Shown here piece by piece: positions 1 to 13,700 of a stretch of 64,000 bases of DNA. How positions within the stretch are numbered: position 1 is the first letter of the stretch; each line of letters starts with the position of its first letter. The translations under genes and the position numbers were made by a program. Under the pieces are notes generated by a model that did not search any database, had not been told where the DNA came from, and worked only from the letters and a program-made list of their open reading frames with translations. This DNA is from Silurus meridionalis (Eukaryota > Chordata > Actinopteri > Siluriformes > Siluridae), in the NCBI RefSeq assembly GCF_014805685.1, contig NC_060898.1:6533501-6597500 (forward strand), in the 5' to 3' direction.

Positions 1-352
1 GACCTACACAAGGGGGTAATATTAATGATTGAATATGTCAGAGATGTGCAACGTTATTGTGAAGCTGTTCACAACTGAAATTGTCATCTTTCAACTTTAT
101 TATCAGGTCACTGAAACATACAGATCTACTGCAATAGACCAAAAAATTGTTATCCTTTATTTTCTAGTAATGCTCATGCATATGCATGTTTACAATACAG
201 ATTTAACAAATTTGTTGAATAATAGCTTTGATAATGAATGAAATCTAAACACTTACATAAGTTTTTCAACTTGAAAACAAAAAACAGACAAGCCTAATAT
301 TTTACTAGTATTTATTACAATTACAATTACAACTACTATTTATTACAATTAC

Positions 353-353
<1 letters not shown>

Positions 354-426
<73 letters not shown>

Positions 427-540
427 TAGATAGATAGAACTTTATTGTCATTGCATTGTACAGGTACACAGCAACTAAATGTAGTTTGGCATCTACCAGA
501 AGTGCAAAAATATAGCAATGTAGTATATATTTGTATTCTT
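354..540 (-). mobile_element. LINE 3' end with (TAGA)n tail
   Basis: A (TAGA)n tract (354-438) runs into aactttattgtcattgcattgtacagg and gtgcaaaaatatag. The order tetranucleotide tail plus 'TTTATTGTCATT' is the 3' UTR end of fish L2/CR1-type LINEs on the minus strand (family knowledge). Only the 3' end is present, as expected of 5' truncation. Confidence 0.6.
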
Positions 541-650
541 CTTTTAAAATATTGAAATATTAAACGTTTTATGCAAGCATTATCTCAATCCCAATGGTGG
601 ACAACATTTTAAAATTATTAGTTCTCCCTTTACATTTTTAGTCTACAGTA

Positions 651-815
651 CTTCTTCTTCTTCTTCTTCATTCAGCTTCCCCCATTAGGGGTCGCCACAG
701 CGGATCATCCGTCTCCATACCCCCCTGTCCTCTACATCTGCCTCTTTCAACTACCCGCATGTCTTCCCTCACCACATCCATAAACCTCTTCTTTGGTCTT
801 CTTCTTCCAGTACAA
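651..815 (-). mobile_element. RTE-like LINE 3' fragment
   Basis: On the minus strand the end of a reverse-transcriptase ORF reads RRRPKKRFMDVVREDM, then a [18 protein letters not shown] relic, finishing in (GAA)n at 651-670. The same terminal block, gtggcgacccctaatggg, occurs at 46290 and 57215 in this window. The clade (RTE/Expander type) is inferred. Confidence 0.65.
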
Positions 816-915
816 GATTCAAAATACTTTGAGAACGTTGGGGTCTCGTGACAGATTCTTGTTTTGTTAAAGCATTTTGTTTGTAGTTTAAATATAGTGG
901 TGTACAAAAGTTAGT

Positions 916-2290
916 TAAGTTCAGTTCATTTCATCTTTATTTGTTTCCCGAAGGCAGTTTGGTTGCAGCATACAAGGATATCATAAGACATAAGACATAA
1001 GACAACTCAAACAAATAATTCAAACTCACAATTTCTCCAAGAGGAATTTTATCTTACCTTTATAGCTGAGGGGATAAATGAATGTCTAAAACTATTTGTT
1101 TTACCACTAGGAGTTTTATACTGCATGCCAGAAAGGAGTGGGTGAAGCTCTTTATTTAGTACATAGGGTGGAAATGATCTAACAAAATGCCCTGGGCTTT
1201 ACCCAAAACCTGTCTATAGCATTAGTGGGCAGTCAGGGCCAGCAAGGCCTTCACTGCTGGCCTAAACACTAACAGAAGCACTGACCTACCTTTACAACCT
1301 AAATTTTTAAATATTTGTTTCATTAAATTGTATTCATTTATTCCCAACAGTTTATTCTTATCATTCCGTCACATTTATCTTAGCTGCACTGCATGTCAAT
1401 CTAATTTGCCTATAGCCTTCAGAATCAGTAGTGCTGGCTGATGTACCTTAGACTATATTAGCAATGGGTCTGTTTCTTTTACCAATCAGATTTCAAATTT
1501 GCCTCACACGGTCAACTAGCTGGCCCAGAATAGCGTCAGCATTTTTCCACCCTCTGATTGGTTGGTCAGAGCGAACGAGTTTGGAGCTTGCTTTAGTAAA
1601 ATGGTATTCACTCTCCATATGTGAAATGCCTCTCTCTCTCTGTAATGCCACGCGTTGTTATATTGCTTTTTTGTATTGTGTTGATGGTTTCTTTAATTGC
1701 GACATGATAGTAGTGGTATTAAGAGGTGGATTAATTCGGGTAAGTCCGCACTGAAGGCACCAAATGCATGGCCCGTCACTGGTCTATAGTATAATATATC
1801 TGCTTCCCCCCTGTAATTTTACTTTCCTGGTTATGCGCTATAGACCATTTTTTTTTACATTTAAAGAATTAAACCAACACAACAATGAAAATTATAACAG
1901 AGCATCAATGTAGGATCTGTAAAACATGCACGTCAGCGTTTTATCCACATTAAATGAAAAATAGTTTCCACAAACTATACAGTCTTTGCTGCCCCCTCTT
2001 ACACAGACAATTGATGTAAAGGGCAATTTATTATCCAGGACAGTACTCAAATACTTGTACTGTTCACCACTCTTAATACCCACTTCCTTAATGCATGTTT
2101 GCTTATACTAAATAGATTTCCTCCTAGAGTTGAAATCAATAGTCATCTCCTTAGTTTTAAGAACATTAATTTGACATCAAATTATAAAATCATCAAGCAC
2201 AGAACCATGCATAGAGTCCTCCTCACTTAGTAAGCTAACAATTATGGAATCATCAGCAAATTTTATATCTTCTTTTTTAAAAACTACTCT
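916..2290 (-). pseudogene. decayed L2/CR1-type LINE, RT end and 3' UTR, split by a hAT MITE
   Basis: Minus-strand translation from about 2275 gives DIKFADDSIIVSLLSEED (the YADD-box region of reverse transcriptase), VLKTKEMTIDF, SGEQYKYLSTVLDNKLPF and NVDKTLTCMFYRSYIDALL, followed by 3' UTR down to about 916. Stops and frame breaks are present. The element is interrupted at 1220-1781 by a hAT insertion with a perfect 8-bp duplication. Confidence 0.75.
1220..1781. mobile_element. hAT-type non-autonomous element (562 bp)
   Basis: Bounded by an exact 8-bp direct repeat gtctatag at 1212-1219 and 1782-1789. Its ends are imperfect inverted repeats: cattagtgggc at the left, and gcccgtcactg at the right (complement cagtgacgggc). 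The 8-bp duplication and CAGTG-like ends fit hAT. No transposase is seen inside; an open stretch at 1464-1754 has no recognisable domain. Confidence 0.75.
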
Positions 2291-2424
2291 TACATAGATA
2301 GAACATGCAATGCATGTGCAAAATGCAGCAAAGTACAAGTAAAAGTAAAAAAAACTAAAAATGTGATGGATTCTGGAAAATGCTCAGGTAGCAAACGAGA
2401 ACTAAAATGCAATGTCTGCCTCTG

Positions 2425-2912
2425 ATATAAACTATATTGAAAAAAGTTTGTGGACACCTGACCATTAGGTTCATATATGTTTTTTGAACAATCCATTCCA
2501 CATTTAATCCCCATTTGCTGTTATAATAACTTCCACTCTTCTGGCAGTATGTTTTACTAGATTTTATAGTATGATTGTGGAGATTTGTGGTCATTCAGCC
2601 ACAAGGGTGTTAGTTAAGTTAGGTACTGTACTGTAGGGTGAGGAGGCGTTCTAATTCATTCCAAAGGTGTTGAATAAGGTTGAGGTCAGAGCTCTAGAGC
2701 AGGCCACTCAAGATCTTTCACTCCAAACCATGTGAACTTTATCTTCAAGGATCTTATTTTGTGCACATGGGCATTGTTATGGTGGAACAGATTTGGGTCT
2801 CTTAGTTCAAATTAAGAGAAAATCGTATGCTTTTACATCCAGAGACGTCCTATACATTTTTGCACAACTTTGTGGTAACAGTTTGGGGAAGAACCACATA
2901 TAGCTGGGTAGT
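2425..2912 (+). mobile_element. Tc1-derived MITE copy (family M1)
   Basis: Starts with the M1 terminal motif, here aaaagtttgtggacacctga, and carries the family body: catttaatccccatttgctgttataa, tagattttatagt, gtgttgaataaggttgaggtcag, gcaggccactcaagatctt and aacagtttggggaagaacc. The right terminal repeat is missing. On the complement the body encodes a decayed Tc1 transposase C-terminus. Confidence 0.75.
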
Positions 2913-3072
2913 GAATTATTGTATTATACTTTATGATTATTAAAAAATTGCGGTTATTAACAATGATGAAAATGCTGCTCGTCAGCCACATTCTATAAAT
3001 ATAGATACTCTTAAATGCTAAAACAATTACACTTTAATTAAGCGTTAATATACTTTAATATACACACAATAT

Positions 3073-3075
<3 letters not shown>

Positions 3076-3127
<52 letters not shown>
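3076..3127 (+). repeat. (TC)26 microsatellite serving as polypyrimidine tract
   Basis: An uninterrupted TC repeat ending 19 nt before the AG (3145-3146) of the Ig1 exon, with ctctatctttcccatacag between. Confidence 0.97.
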
Positions 3128-3133
<6 letters not shown>

Positions 3134-3146
3134 CTTTCCCATACAG

Positions 3147-3290
3147 GTTTGAAGATTCGTGAAGTGATGATAAATGTCTCTCGACAGCAAGTGGAAGATT
3201 TTCACGGTCCTGAGGATTACTGGTGTTTGTGTGTGGCCTGGAGTCACCTGGGCACAGCCAAGAGTCGTAAAGCCACAGTCCGCATCGCAT
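3147..3290 (+). CDS. unc5d: unc5d exon: end of Ig domain 1
   Basis: 144 nt, entering with two bases that complete a Gly codon. It encodes residues 1-48, including [11 protein letters not shown] and [10 protein letters not shown], with the second Ig1 cysteine following the DYWC motif, and SRKATVRIA. The acceptor is atacag at 3141-3146 after a long TC repeat; the donor is gtcagt at 3291. The length equals the usual UNC5 exon at this place, as far as I recall. Confidence 0.93.
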
Positions 3291-6200
3291 GTCAGTACCA
3301 TGCGCTATCATTTATTTATTTTTTCCACGCTAAAAGTTTCACATTTAATGCATTGTATATACATATATGTGTTTAAGACCTGAGGAAGAACTTTGAGCAG
3401 GAGCCACAGGGGACAGAGGTGCCCATTAAAGGCATGATCGTCCTCCATTGTCGTCCTCCAGAGGGAGTTCCTCAAGCTGAGGTTAGTCAAGCAAACATAC
3501 AAAGAAATAAAACCCCACCCACAAGTTTCTTTTGTTTGTTTCATCATTGTTTTATTTAGGGAATAGTTTAGTCCCTTTGGCCAATAGAAAATAATTATAC
3601 AGTAAATTATATCTTACCCAGTTTATGTTAATATTATAAAGGAGTCATTGGTTGTTTGTATGTTGTTTTATTTTTCAAATTTACATTTGATCTATTATGC
3701 GTCAAAAATATCAATTTAAGGCTTCAAGTATGACATCATAACCTCCATTTTCTATTGTTTTAAGATTTGTATCATTTACAGTGTAGCACTGTGGTAGCAT
3801 GATGCAATGTGTACTTTTCCTAGTTGTAATTATTATTATTTTTAAAAATTCCTAATATATGACTGTATTGTTGTAGTATAAAATGCCTTCCCACAATAAA
3901 ACGCTAAAAGAATATTCAAATCCACTCGATTTTTAACATGATTTACCTGAGAAAAAAATAATTCTGTTTTCCCTTTTTCACAATAAGGGTTAGGGGCTGA
4001 GAGCTGGTTCCTGTTATCATGATAAGGGATGCGAACTGATTGATTCAGCCAGCCGTTCTGAGAATGATACGCTTTTCTCATTTTCTCTTTGTCTTTCTGT
4101 CACTCTATTTTAGCGCTGTAAGGACAGAACGTTTCACCCCTGTCATGTATCATTGAAAATTACTTTGACTTGTTCTCTTTTTCTCATTTTTCCCCCCGAC
4201 TACATTTAGCTTCTCATTAACTTTTCAGCCGTTTGAGTGGAATGTGAAGGAATGTGTGTGGTGTCTAAGAGGTTTGTGTGTATGTTGTCATTTGTAGCAT
4301 GTGCTACTACTTCACAAATCAGATCTTTCACCTTCACTCTCTCTTACAGATCCCTTTGGAGTGCAATTTTGTTTTTAAGCCAAAACAAAGGGGAAAAAAA
4401 AGGAAAAAACATATTTTTATAAATAATAATTTTATATATAGCTGAGGCAAACTTTATACAATATATAGCTGAGAGCACTTCAAACACACACTCCCATGGC
4501 ATTATTGAGAGCATGAGAGCTCCTAAGAGTATGTACGTTATCGCTGTCATGCCAACTCCAGTTGCAGAGTGTTTTTCTTAACATTTAAAAGAGAGCACAA
4601 ATGATTCTAAACACAAAAATGGAGAAGATGAATGAAGTAAATTGTGCACACGTATTTTACGATGTTATAACTTTGATTTTGTCTCTCATGATGGTTAGAT
4701 GTGTGCCTGAAATGAAAAAAAAGAAAAAAGATCTTGTTGTGTATTCAATACTATCTGCCTTCTTTTCTGTCTTTTTACTTTTTTGGCTGTGCTGAAGGGA
4801 CAATTTAATGATCTCTGGTTTTCCTTACAATAAACAGATCCATGAACAAAACAAAATATGATAAAAACAGACACATCCAAAACAGACTTACAAACAAACT
4901 GAAAAACAGGACTTGGAACTTAATAATACGAAAATGCATGATACACAACAAGAGCGTATAAAAAGATAAACGAATAAAAAATGTAACACAGAACAGGTGA
5001 ACACGTTATTGTAGCCAAACAATGACAGGAAAAGGAAAAGAATAGAAAAAGTAAATCGGAACAAAAAATAACTAAAATATTTTTGTGCTTGGAACATACA
5101 GAAGACACTTATCTCTGGAGTGAACCATGTCCCCTAGAAGGAAACAAAGAAAGTTGGCATAATTGTAAAAAGACATTTTTATTCTGATTATATTTAATAT
5201 TTTACAATTTTCTGCCTTTGGCACATGTGAGGTCTGTAAAACAGAGTGTATATAAACTAGTTTTAAGTTTCAAAAATACCCTGTGTCGGGGCTTTCAAAT
5301 GTCACATCCCCTGTTGTGACATTCCACCCACATCCCTGAACAAGCTTTTATTTCTGAACAGTAAATTAGCTGGCTTTACATCAACGGATTATGGTTTCAT
5401 TTGCACAAAGGTGGAGACCTTTGTTGTTTTTTCATGTTTTCATTTTCAGTTTCCTTCTTGTATTTGATAAAAGCCTAAATAAGATGTGTTTTGTTATTGT
5501 GTTCAGAAAACCTCAAAGCCTCAGAGGTTTGAATTGGTGTCTCTCTTTCATGGAATTAGATTCATGGGCACTAGGATATAGAAAGTGATAACTTCTATCT
5601 CACTTCTGAAACAAAGCTGTGAAATATAAAGCAAGTTACATTATATAGACTACATTTTGTGGACACCTGACTATTAGAGATGGTATGTGCTTTTTGAACA
5701 TCCCATTCCACATTTAGTTCTCTTTTGCTCTTATAATAACCTTTACATTTCTGGGAAGATGTTCCACTAGATTTTGGAGAATGCTTGTAGAGATTTGTGC
5801 TCATTCAGGGTACAGTCAGCATTCCAATTCATCCCAGATATGCTTTAGAGGGAAAAGATCAGAGCTCTATAGCAAGCCACTCAAGATCTTCCACACCAAC
5901 CATGCAAACCATATCTTCATGGAGCTGGCTTTGTCCAAAGGGGCATTGGAATGCTGAAACAGGTTTGGGTCTCCTATTTCAACTTCGTTGGATCGGAGAA
6001 GTACCACATATGGCTGGAAAAGTCAGGTGTTCCAAAACTATTGTCCATATAGTGTATGTTACATACATGGAAGTACCATGTCAACATTGGTTATAATCCA
6101 GCAGTTATTGTAAACAAGTTTATTAATTTTTGGCGTTTGACATTCAGCCTTATCGAGAACGACTAAAAACTATTTCAGATATACAATTAAATAAGTGCCC

Positions 6201-7702
6201 ACCATGGGAATTTTGTCAGTGGACTAAATTGTTCAAGGATTTGAATTTGCAACCTTCCAATCAAAACTCCAAATTCTTAACCACTTTACGTTTATTTCCC
6301 TTAAGTTTGTGAACAGTATTTATAGGGAACAACAATACTGAAAAAAAGAGCTGGTCTGCTTTAGTAGGTTTTCGAGTTTCATGTTTCTGAAAAGATGATT
6401 GTTGAAAATGAGTTCTTTTTTCAACACGGATTTCTACTTCTTATGACAATAAATCTTTGGATGTCACGTTTCATTACAGACAAGGTGATAGCTCATATAC
6501 TGTGCCTGTTAGAAGTGCTGGAGATGTCAGGCATAAAATCTGCAACAGTAGGGGAGCTCTGCCTGAATTACAGCAAGGACAGATTCTCAGCTCAGATATG
6601 TGTACATCTTGGTACAGTTGAAACCCCTTTTTAAAATAAAAAATTGATAAAAGTATCATTTTCTATTACACTATGTTTCACAGATCATGATACTTTATAC
6701 CAGTAGTGGACAGTAAGGAAGTATTTTTTCAGCTGTTACCAAACTTAAGTTCATTATTTAAGTATCTAAATTTTGTCAAAGTAATTCAGGGAAACTTTGA
6801 CTTTACTACATTTTATCATGTAAAATCTTACTTTTCACTCCACTGCATTTCCAAAAAAACATGCATTTCCTTGCTACATTTAAGTGAATACAAATTGTGT
6901 TAAGAACCTGTCAGGAAATTACAACTGCAACCCCATGGGCACCCTAAGGGTACAGTACTCTCTCTGTGGGTCTGTAGCCATAGCAAACTCTCTTCTTAAA
7001 AAGGTATGATACACAGGGGAATGGCAAATTAAATTGCATGCATGATTAAAATATAGCTCTCATAGATCTGTACTTTTGATACTTTTACATTGATCAGTAC
7101 TTTTAGTTTTGAAGCAAAAAAACTGAATAATTCATATGTGATCTCTGAATAGTCACTTGATGGTCACAGGACATTTTTTAAATAATGTTATTAAATAAGT
7201 TTAATAAATTATCAAAAAAAAAGATCTGCTTGTAAGGGGTTAAATGCAATATGTCCATCCCCATGTATATAGTAGGAATGATAAGATTCAACAATTCACT
7301 TCGGGGCATCAGCATAAAAGTTTTTATTTAAAAAGTGTGCATCAGGTACAAGCTGGCATTTAAATAGCAATGCATTGTTTTTTTTTTTTTTTTCATATTT
7401 GCAACAGTTAAAACCGATTCATTTATACGTAGGGACTGAAATTTTAGGTTATAAATTTCTTTAAATAAGATTTGGATATATTATAGCGAGACGGTGACCC
7501 GTGATTGGAATCAGTCTGCGTGGGAACTGTGAGAGTGTAGAGAGAGAGAGATGAGATGCATTGTTTAATCTGCTGTGGCTAGCTAGGAGAGCACCTCCTG
7601 ATGCTCAATAAACGAATTGTAGAACAATGCCAAGAACCCACATACACATGCAGGGTAAGAATAGTGAAGCTAGTGTATAACACCACGCTCATTACGTTAG
7701 AA

Positions 7703-7762
<60 letters not shown>

Positions 7763-10700
7763 TTATTAGTAGATGCACTATCATTTAATTATTTAGAAAG
7801 TGACCAATAATTTGTGACCAATATTTTAGATTGATTTCTTCTTGCTAAACAGTTTCTCAGACACATTCTCTCAGTACCACCTCAGAAAGGTTAATTAAGT
7901 AAATTTATGATTTGCTGTCTGTCTGAACCAAAGAAATACAAGCAAACTATCTGTACCATATTGAATTACATAGCATCATATTTTTTTCTATTGCATCATA
8001 TTGCACTGAATCGCATTGTGTTAAATAAAATCTAAATCAGATCGCACTGCATCATAATAGGGATGAATCATATTGCAATGGTAGCTGCCTAATGTTTATC
8101 TTTAATGTATCATAAAAGAATCCCCTATGGACACATTGAGGTCTTGCAGAACTCCATACAGAAAGTAGCTCAGTATTATTCTATGGACCCCAGGCTTGTG
8201 AAGTATCCCCAACCAACCCTCAATTTTTCCCTGTATCATGTCAACAGAACTATTTCCATTATTGTATTATGCTTCTATATGCCAGTGTACACAAAACATA
8301 AGAGAACATGTTACTTGATGTAATAAAGCCATGTAATGTAGCCATGAAAGTATCATAAGCTACAAACTTACTAACAACAGCACAGAAAAGTTTCCTCATC
8401 ACTTTACAAAAGTCTTACAAATAGGTTCCTTAAACATAAATAGCAGTAGAGGTGGGTGTAAGTATGAACCTGCTTTAGCAATATAATGTATAGAGCATAA
8501 AAATATGTGCACTGTTACTGGAGAAAAAATAGCAGCGATGAACTGCAGGGCGCAGGGTGATGGAAAGTACATGTTATTTTAGCTACAGCAGATTTGTTGT
8601 TTTTGGTTAAACCTTTGTTTATTTACATTAAAATATGTGTTTAATGCTAATTAATGTTGGTTAAAAAAACTACACATGTGATTGGTGAGTGATTCAGGAA
8701 ACATATGGCATAATTATTACACAAGGATAGGCCTCCACAGAGTCCTAAACTTAACCCTGTTGAGAAGATTTGGAATGTGCTGGAGAAGAATTTATGCAGT
8801 GGTCCGCTGATCTCATCAATACAAGATCTTGGGAAAAAATGTATGCAATTCTGGATATATCGAAAAAATGCCACAGAGAACAACGTGCCTTAATTAAAGC
8901 AAAAGTCATTCCAATGAAATATTACAGTTACAAATATTACATTTGGGGTGAATATCCTTAGCATGCTATTCAGCATCAATTCTTCGAGGCACACAGTTTT
9001 GGAAGGAACTTAGCAGGTAGGTTGGTCAGAAGATTTAGGGGAACTAGAATCCTTCTGTCTCTTCATGTAAACCGAGACAGACTCGATGATGTTAAAACCA
9101 GGGCTTTGTGGGGGCAAATTATCACTTTCAGGACTCTTTGTTCTTATTTATGCTAAAGATATTAATTACTTACTTTGTATAGAAAGGATTGTTGCAGAAT
9201 ACATTTGGGGCCAATCAGATGCCTCCCAGATGGTACTACATGATGAACAAGTGTCTGCCTCTATTTCTCCACATTGTGGACATCATTAATCCTGGCCACT
9301 CATTATTGAACTGCTTTTCAGACCTTTAGCAAACAAACTGCAACAGCCAAATATTTTTAATTTGGACATTTCACTTTAATTCCTAAATTCTGTATTCTGT
9401 AATTCCTAAAAGCTGCTTTGAGACAATGTCCATCGTGAAAAGAGCTATAGAAATAAACTTAAACTTGAACTTGAATATGGCTTTATGACCACAACTAATT
9501 TATGAAGACCACTTCTGACCAGACTTCCTAGGAAAAGTATTGGGGTGTACCACTGGTTTTCATCAGTTCTTTGCTGATGGCATTGCTAGACATATTGTGA
9601 TGTCAAAGAGAAGCGGTATGATGTGTCTTTCATCTGCTGCATTAAGTTTCCTTAAGGGTTTACAGTCTTCAACATTGCCCCTTTATTTGTGCTTCTTCAG
9701 AATAGCTTGAAAAGCACATTCTGAAATCCCAGGTTGCTTTAAAATCTTTGCGAGCTGATGCAGTAGAACTACCTTGTGTCTTGTTGCTCTGCTCAGTCTT
9801 GCCATGGTGCCATGACATGAAATTGTCTTTCCCAAGCTCACCTTAGAAACAGAGTTTGGCAGTTCCTCATTCAGTTTCTCTTACAAAGCTGTTTCTGTTT
9901 TAGTTAATGACTGTGTTTCACCGTACATGCAGTATGAAATTGCTGACCATTAGTACCTTATTCTCTTAGAATCTGCCTGAATCATCTTAATGGAGTTCAC
10001 TTATACCACAGACCAATCAAGTTACTGAGCAACTCAAGAACTATGATGATGGATTTGGACAGTAACAAATATTAACAGTCTGCTATAATGGCTTTGTACC
10101 ACATTTTGCAGTTCTGCATTTAAGAGCCTTTTATTGAACAGCTCACCTCAACAATGATGGAACTATAGTGAACTGACATTCAGTGCACACCCAGATGAGG
10201 ATGGGTTTCCTTTTAATTATGGTTCCTCTCAAGGTTTCTTCCCCATCCCATCTCAGGGAGTTCTTCCTTGCCACTGTAACCATGAGCGCGCTCATTTGGC
10301 ATAACCTTATAAGGAACAAACTTACAACTTGATTGTATAAATTCCAAATGTATAACTTCTTTATGTTTGTAACGCTGCTTTGAGACAGTGCATTACTGTG
10401 AGACAATTGAATTGAATTGAATTGAATTGATTTGAATTGAACTGAATCGAAACGAATTGAATCGAATCGAATCAAATCGAATTTGCTTAATATAATTAGT
10501 TACTCATGCACCTGACTCAGATCCTAAAAAATCCTTGACTTTGTGCAATTGTACAAAGTGTGCAAGTTTAAGAATTGGAAGCCAGTGTGAAGTCACATCA
10601 AATATTGATTTGATTTAGATTTTTCTGCTGTTCTCTCACTTTGCATTAACTCACTAACTTATACACTATATAAGCTGCTGCTATATGAAATAAATCCTCA

Positions 10701-13700
10701 CACCTGAACTGTCAGAATCAAACACTGAATAGCACAATTGTATAATTCTTCACTCTTTTTATCTTACTTGTTATCCCTCATTCTCAAAGGAGAAGAAAAA
10801 GCAATAAATGAATAAATGTAAATGATCTCTTCTTTTTCTGTCTGTCTTTCTGTAAAAAAGTGAATGCTGCACTGGAAATCCCAATGTGACACAGTCATCA
10901 ATAATTTATATGTTAGTGCCGATCCAGGCTAATAAAACCAGACTAGAATAAGCTTTGTGTCTAATCTTTCTGACATTTCAGCAGTGGTGGCAGTCAGTTA
11001 AATAAAAGTAAAAGGAGTCACAAAGTAAATGGCTCTCAAATAAGCGTATTATAATCGAGTAAAAAAAAAAAAACATCTAAAAGGGAATATCTTTACAAAT
11101 GACGTTTTCTAAGTTATTCAAATATTAAAGGCTGGAGTATTAAAAATGTGAGATTCTGAGATAACAAAAATGGATTTTTGAACAATTTAAGTGAACTATA
11201 CTCAAGTAAACACAACCTCGAATAACAACAATATAAGAAGAAAGGGTATATGAGATGGCTTGATCATTTTAGTAGAAGTAGTAGTAAAAATAATGATAGT
11301 GCTAACTACTACAAAAATAATTTCTGGAGGCCAAGCACTTGTTTAGCCGAGTTTGCAGATCTATTGTCAAAGAGTGAATTGTCATTTTATTTATGGTTTG
11401 TACATTTTTGACTCTGTACTGTGGCTAACATGTTGTAAATCAAAACTTTGGATGATAGGACTTATTTTGATGGAAGAGTAGCAAAAATGGCATTTAGATT
11501 TAAGAATTTATAGCACATTATTGTGCCAGTAGGTGGCACCGATAGGAAATTCCCACATATATTTCAGGAAATGGAGATAATTAGTCATTTGCCGGTAAGC
11601 AAAGTCATTGAGATACACCAAGATATAATCTCTGTCTGTTTGCCAGCTTTGTTGTCAGAATGGTTTGCCCATTATGGTGTTAACTGTTTAGCATATTAAC
11701 AATAATTTTTTGTGAGGCTTACTCTGAAGATGTCATGTGCCAAATTTGTTAAGAATTGGATAAAATATTAAGCATAAGGTAAACAACCGAAAACCAAGAT
11801 CAAGAATCTAATTAGGCGACTCAAGGAATGGCCCCTTTTGTATTGTTTTGCATATGAATGATTTCTTTAATTATATAAATGTTTGCACAAGACTGTTTTT
11901 TTAATTAGCTTGTAGTCTTCCTGAGGAGAGAGCATTTTTTACCCAAAAAACTAAATAATACAGTAGGTGGTAGCTTAGTTTTTAAGACATTGGACTCTGG
12001 ACCGGAAAGTCACAAAGTCCACCACCAGCTTGGCACCAACAAGCTGCCACTGCTGGGTACTTGAGTCGCAACAGTCTCTGATGTGACTTCACTTTGGCTT
12101 CCAATTCTTAAACTTGCACACTTTGTACAATTGCACAAAGTCAGGGATTTTTCAGGTGCATGAGTAACCAATTATATTAAGCAAATTCGATTTGATTCGA
12201 TTTGATTTGATTTGATTTGATTTGATTTGATTTGATTTGATTTGATTCAATTCAATTCAATTTAATTCAATTCAATTCAATTCAATTGCTTGCTCATCAG
12301 GGACTTGACTTGACTTAAACTTGACTTGACTTGACTTGACTTGACTTGAGCAAGGCCCTTAAACCTTAACTGCTCAGTTGTAATTCGCTCTGGATAAGGG
12401 TGTTTGTGTAAATGTAAAGGAAATACTGTATAACAATACAGTAACCATGTACTCAAGTACTGTATTAAGAGCACAGCAATCTTGTTATTTCACACCCCTG
12501 CATTTTTTTTGACATGCTTGCCTAATTCTTTGATTGTTTTGGTTCATCTTCAAATTCACTGTATGATTTTCCACTGCACTGATGATGAAGAATGAAGAAA
12601 TATTTGCCTGGAGAGTCACGGCTGTGATGTACCATTCAAGTTTTTTTTTTTTTTGCTATCCTTAGGTTTGACCATCCCCAGCATGTCAAAGCCCAGGTCT
12701 CTGTTTATCCTTGCCAGCAGAAAACTGAAAATGTAGCTAAATGTGCCATCTGTCATGTTGGATAGAGTGCCAAAATGGCTGCTGGGTGGGATTTTGAAAA
12801 CAGAAATAAAAAAAATTGCCACTGGGGCTAATCAACAGCCACTGGAGACAACATGGCATGTTTTTGTCGAAAGAAAGTATAGGTTTGTGAATACGAGCCA
12901 GATCCTGTTCCTAAAATTAAAGCCAAAATGGTTCCTCTGTTAATTGTGAGGAGGAGAAACCGGCAAATAGAGTCGATCAGTGGTTACCAGACACAGCGTT
13001 AGCCTAACTGTCAAGAGAAAAGGCTCTCCGTTTGAATGGGCATGAATTATTTCCAAAATGGCTCCCTTTATGCTGTTCAGGGAAAACATGACTTCTACTG
13101 TAATCAGAGACTAAAGGTCGAGCAAATAATATGATGGAGCCATAACCACTCGCACAGTCTGTTTGAACCATATCATGTTACCCAGCTAAATGTGAAGAGA
13201 CATTAGATCAGATGGGGAATTTAAGAAATATCACCAGATCACTGATCACAAATTGCTTTTCTCTGGAAAACACAAAACATTGCATTTCCCAACATAATTA
13301 AAAAATAGTTTTTTGAAAGGTTACCAACTCCACCTTGTGGAGTTTATTTAAAGCAAGCTGCATTGATCGCTATCATCCAACTCAAGAGATCAACACCCAT
13401 GGACAATAAGCTTAGCGTAATGAAATCTGATACACCAGCATGGAAATGAAAGTGCCAGATTATGTCAGCGTAAAGATGAGTACGATCGTTCATGAAGAGG
13501 AAGACATCAAATAAATATGCCAAGAACATTGAAAACCTCATAATGGCATGGCACAGATTTCTCTGTGTAATGCAATTAATCATTCTGTCTGATGAGGCAA
13601 AAACAGTTTGCAATCATTTAAATTGATAACATGTGCCGTAGATGAAGTCACGGCAGGTGTAAAAAGCATCAAGCACCTGTCGAAGAACGTTTTTGGTGAA

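Larger units (their letters stand above)
10466..12200. repeat. inverted repeat pair, about 130 bp arms, 1.5 kb apart
   Basis: 10466-10599 and 12080-12200 are reverse complements over nearly their whole length, including aaattcgattt, ggttactcatgcacctga, actttgtgcaattgtacaaag and ttcttaaacttgcaca. The left arm has about 13 extra bases. Both arms touch pentanucleotide tracts on their outer side. The arm sequence resembles the terminal region of the Tc1-like element at 8.9-10.7 kb. Confidence 0.75.

Noticed and set aside
354..438. CRISPR-like array
   Set aside because: A pure tetranucleotide microsatellite without spacers. No CRISPR array is expected or seen in this eukaryotic sequence.
3378..3481. 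unc5b or unc5c as the gene identity
   Set aside because: The Ig region alone is ambiguous, but the microexon, post-TM, linker and death-domain motifs agree better with UNC5D.
8962..9805. Active Tc1 transposase
   Set aside because: The catalytic core is largely deleted and another repeat is inserted.
12277..12474. Protein with VKSSQ repeats on the minus strand
   Set aside because: Product of the TTGAC/TCAAG pentanucleotide array.
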